A stretch of 5,514 nt of DNA. Source: Pseudomonadota bacterium. Lineage in GTDB: Bacteria > Pseudomonadota > Alphaproteobacteria > Azospirillales > Azospirillaceae. The position numbers were made by a program, and so were the translations under genes. The DNA lies in contig JAEZID010000444.1 of NCBI GenBank assembly GCA_023416195.1, positions 1 to 5,514 of the forward strand. Reading direction: 5' to 3'. This document shows positions 5,287 through 5,514 of this stretch, piece by piece (positions within the stretch are counted from its first letter, which is position 1; each line of letters opens with the position of its first letter). Below the pieces are notes generated by a model. The model was given only the letters and a program-made list of their open reading frames with translations. It had not been told where the DNA came from and ran no database searches.

Positions 5287-5514
5287 ATGATCGGAAGCCG
5301 GCGGTTCGCGGGGATGGTCGTGCTGATGCTGGCACTCGCCCAGGGGATGGGGGCACCGGCGCCGGCGGAAACGCCGGTCGATCTGGAACTGGTGCTGGCC
5401 GGCGATGTGTCCGGCAGCGTCGATCCGGAGGAAGCGCGGCTGCAGCGGGAGGGCTATGTCGGCGCCCTGATGAATCCCAAGGTGCAGGCGGCCATCCGCG
5501 GCGGACCCTTCGGC
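5287..5514 (+). CDS. DUF1194 family secreted protein with von Willebrand A-type metal site (partial, 3' end cut off)
   Basis: Seventy-six codons are open from the ATG at 5287 to the window edge. The N-terminus MIGSRRFAGMVVLMLALAQ is a signal peptide (basic residues 5-6, hydrophobic core to about 18, likely cleavage after the Ala-Pro-rich APAPAE near residue 27). The mature part begins VDLELVLAGDVSGSVDPEEA, which fits the start of DUF1194 proteins: a beta strand followed by the MIDAS motif DxSxS (Asp40, Ser42, Ser44) of von Willebrand A-like folds, then REGYVGAL and a helix ending AAIRGGPFG. Such proteins are exported and probably bind a divalent metal and a protein ligand; their physiological role is not established. 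The ribosome site is a G-rich run with GCGGA just before the ATG and is not a clean AGGAGG. Only about the first third of the usual 200-250-residue length is present. Confidence 0.85.
   Translation, partial: MIGSRRFAGMVVLMLALAQGMGAPAPAETPVDLELVLAGDVSGSVDPEEARLQREGYVGALMNPKVQAAIRGGPFG

Overview
The window is high-GC DNA with strong codon bias, which is why long open frames run antisense to nearly every gene. The gene set (split MacB-type exporter, secreted DUF192 protein, AcuC-like deacetylase, DUF1194 protein) and the protein style suggest a soil or rhizosphere alphaproteobacterium such as Azospirillum or a relative in Rhodospirillales. That placement is an inference from gene content and composition; no rRNA or tRNA is present to confirm it.

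Layout. Six genes lie on the minus strand and one, cut by the right edge, on the plus strand. Read in the direction of transcription from right to left, the minus-strand genes are: an AcuC-like histone-deacetylase-family enzyme (5186-4056); two small single-pass membrane coiled-coil proteins joined by an ATGA overlap (3902-3324 and 3327-2770); a secreted DUF192 protein (2686-2216); and an exporter operon made of a MacA-like periplasmic adaptor (2102-759), a MacB-like stand-alone ATPase (790-17) and the first codons of the next gene, most likely the permease (20-1). Diverging from the deacetylase is the start of a secreted DUF1194 protein with a von Willebrand A-type metal site (5287 to the right edge).

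How the genes may work together. The adaptor, ATPase and permease would form a tripartite MacAB/TolC-type pump. The adaptor carries the RxxxLxxxxxxS tip motif used to dock onto a TolC-like channel, and the genes overlap by 32 and 4 bases, so they are probably translationally coupled. The two coiled-coil proteins share topology and a similar C-terminal domain, so they look like a diverged tandem duplication that may act as a heteromeric inner-membrane complex. Their function is not recognised. The deacetylase has all expected zinc and catalytic residues but no acetoin genes beside it here, so its substrate is open.

The most interesting item is the coiled-coil protein pair. The rest is fairly ordinary chromosomal content. 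No mobile elements, CRISPR arrays, tRNAs or rRNAs were seen, and no gene-free stretch exceeds about 160 bases.
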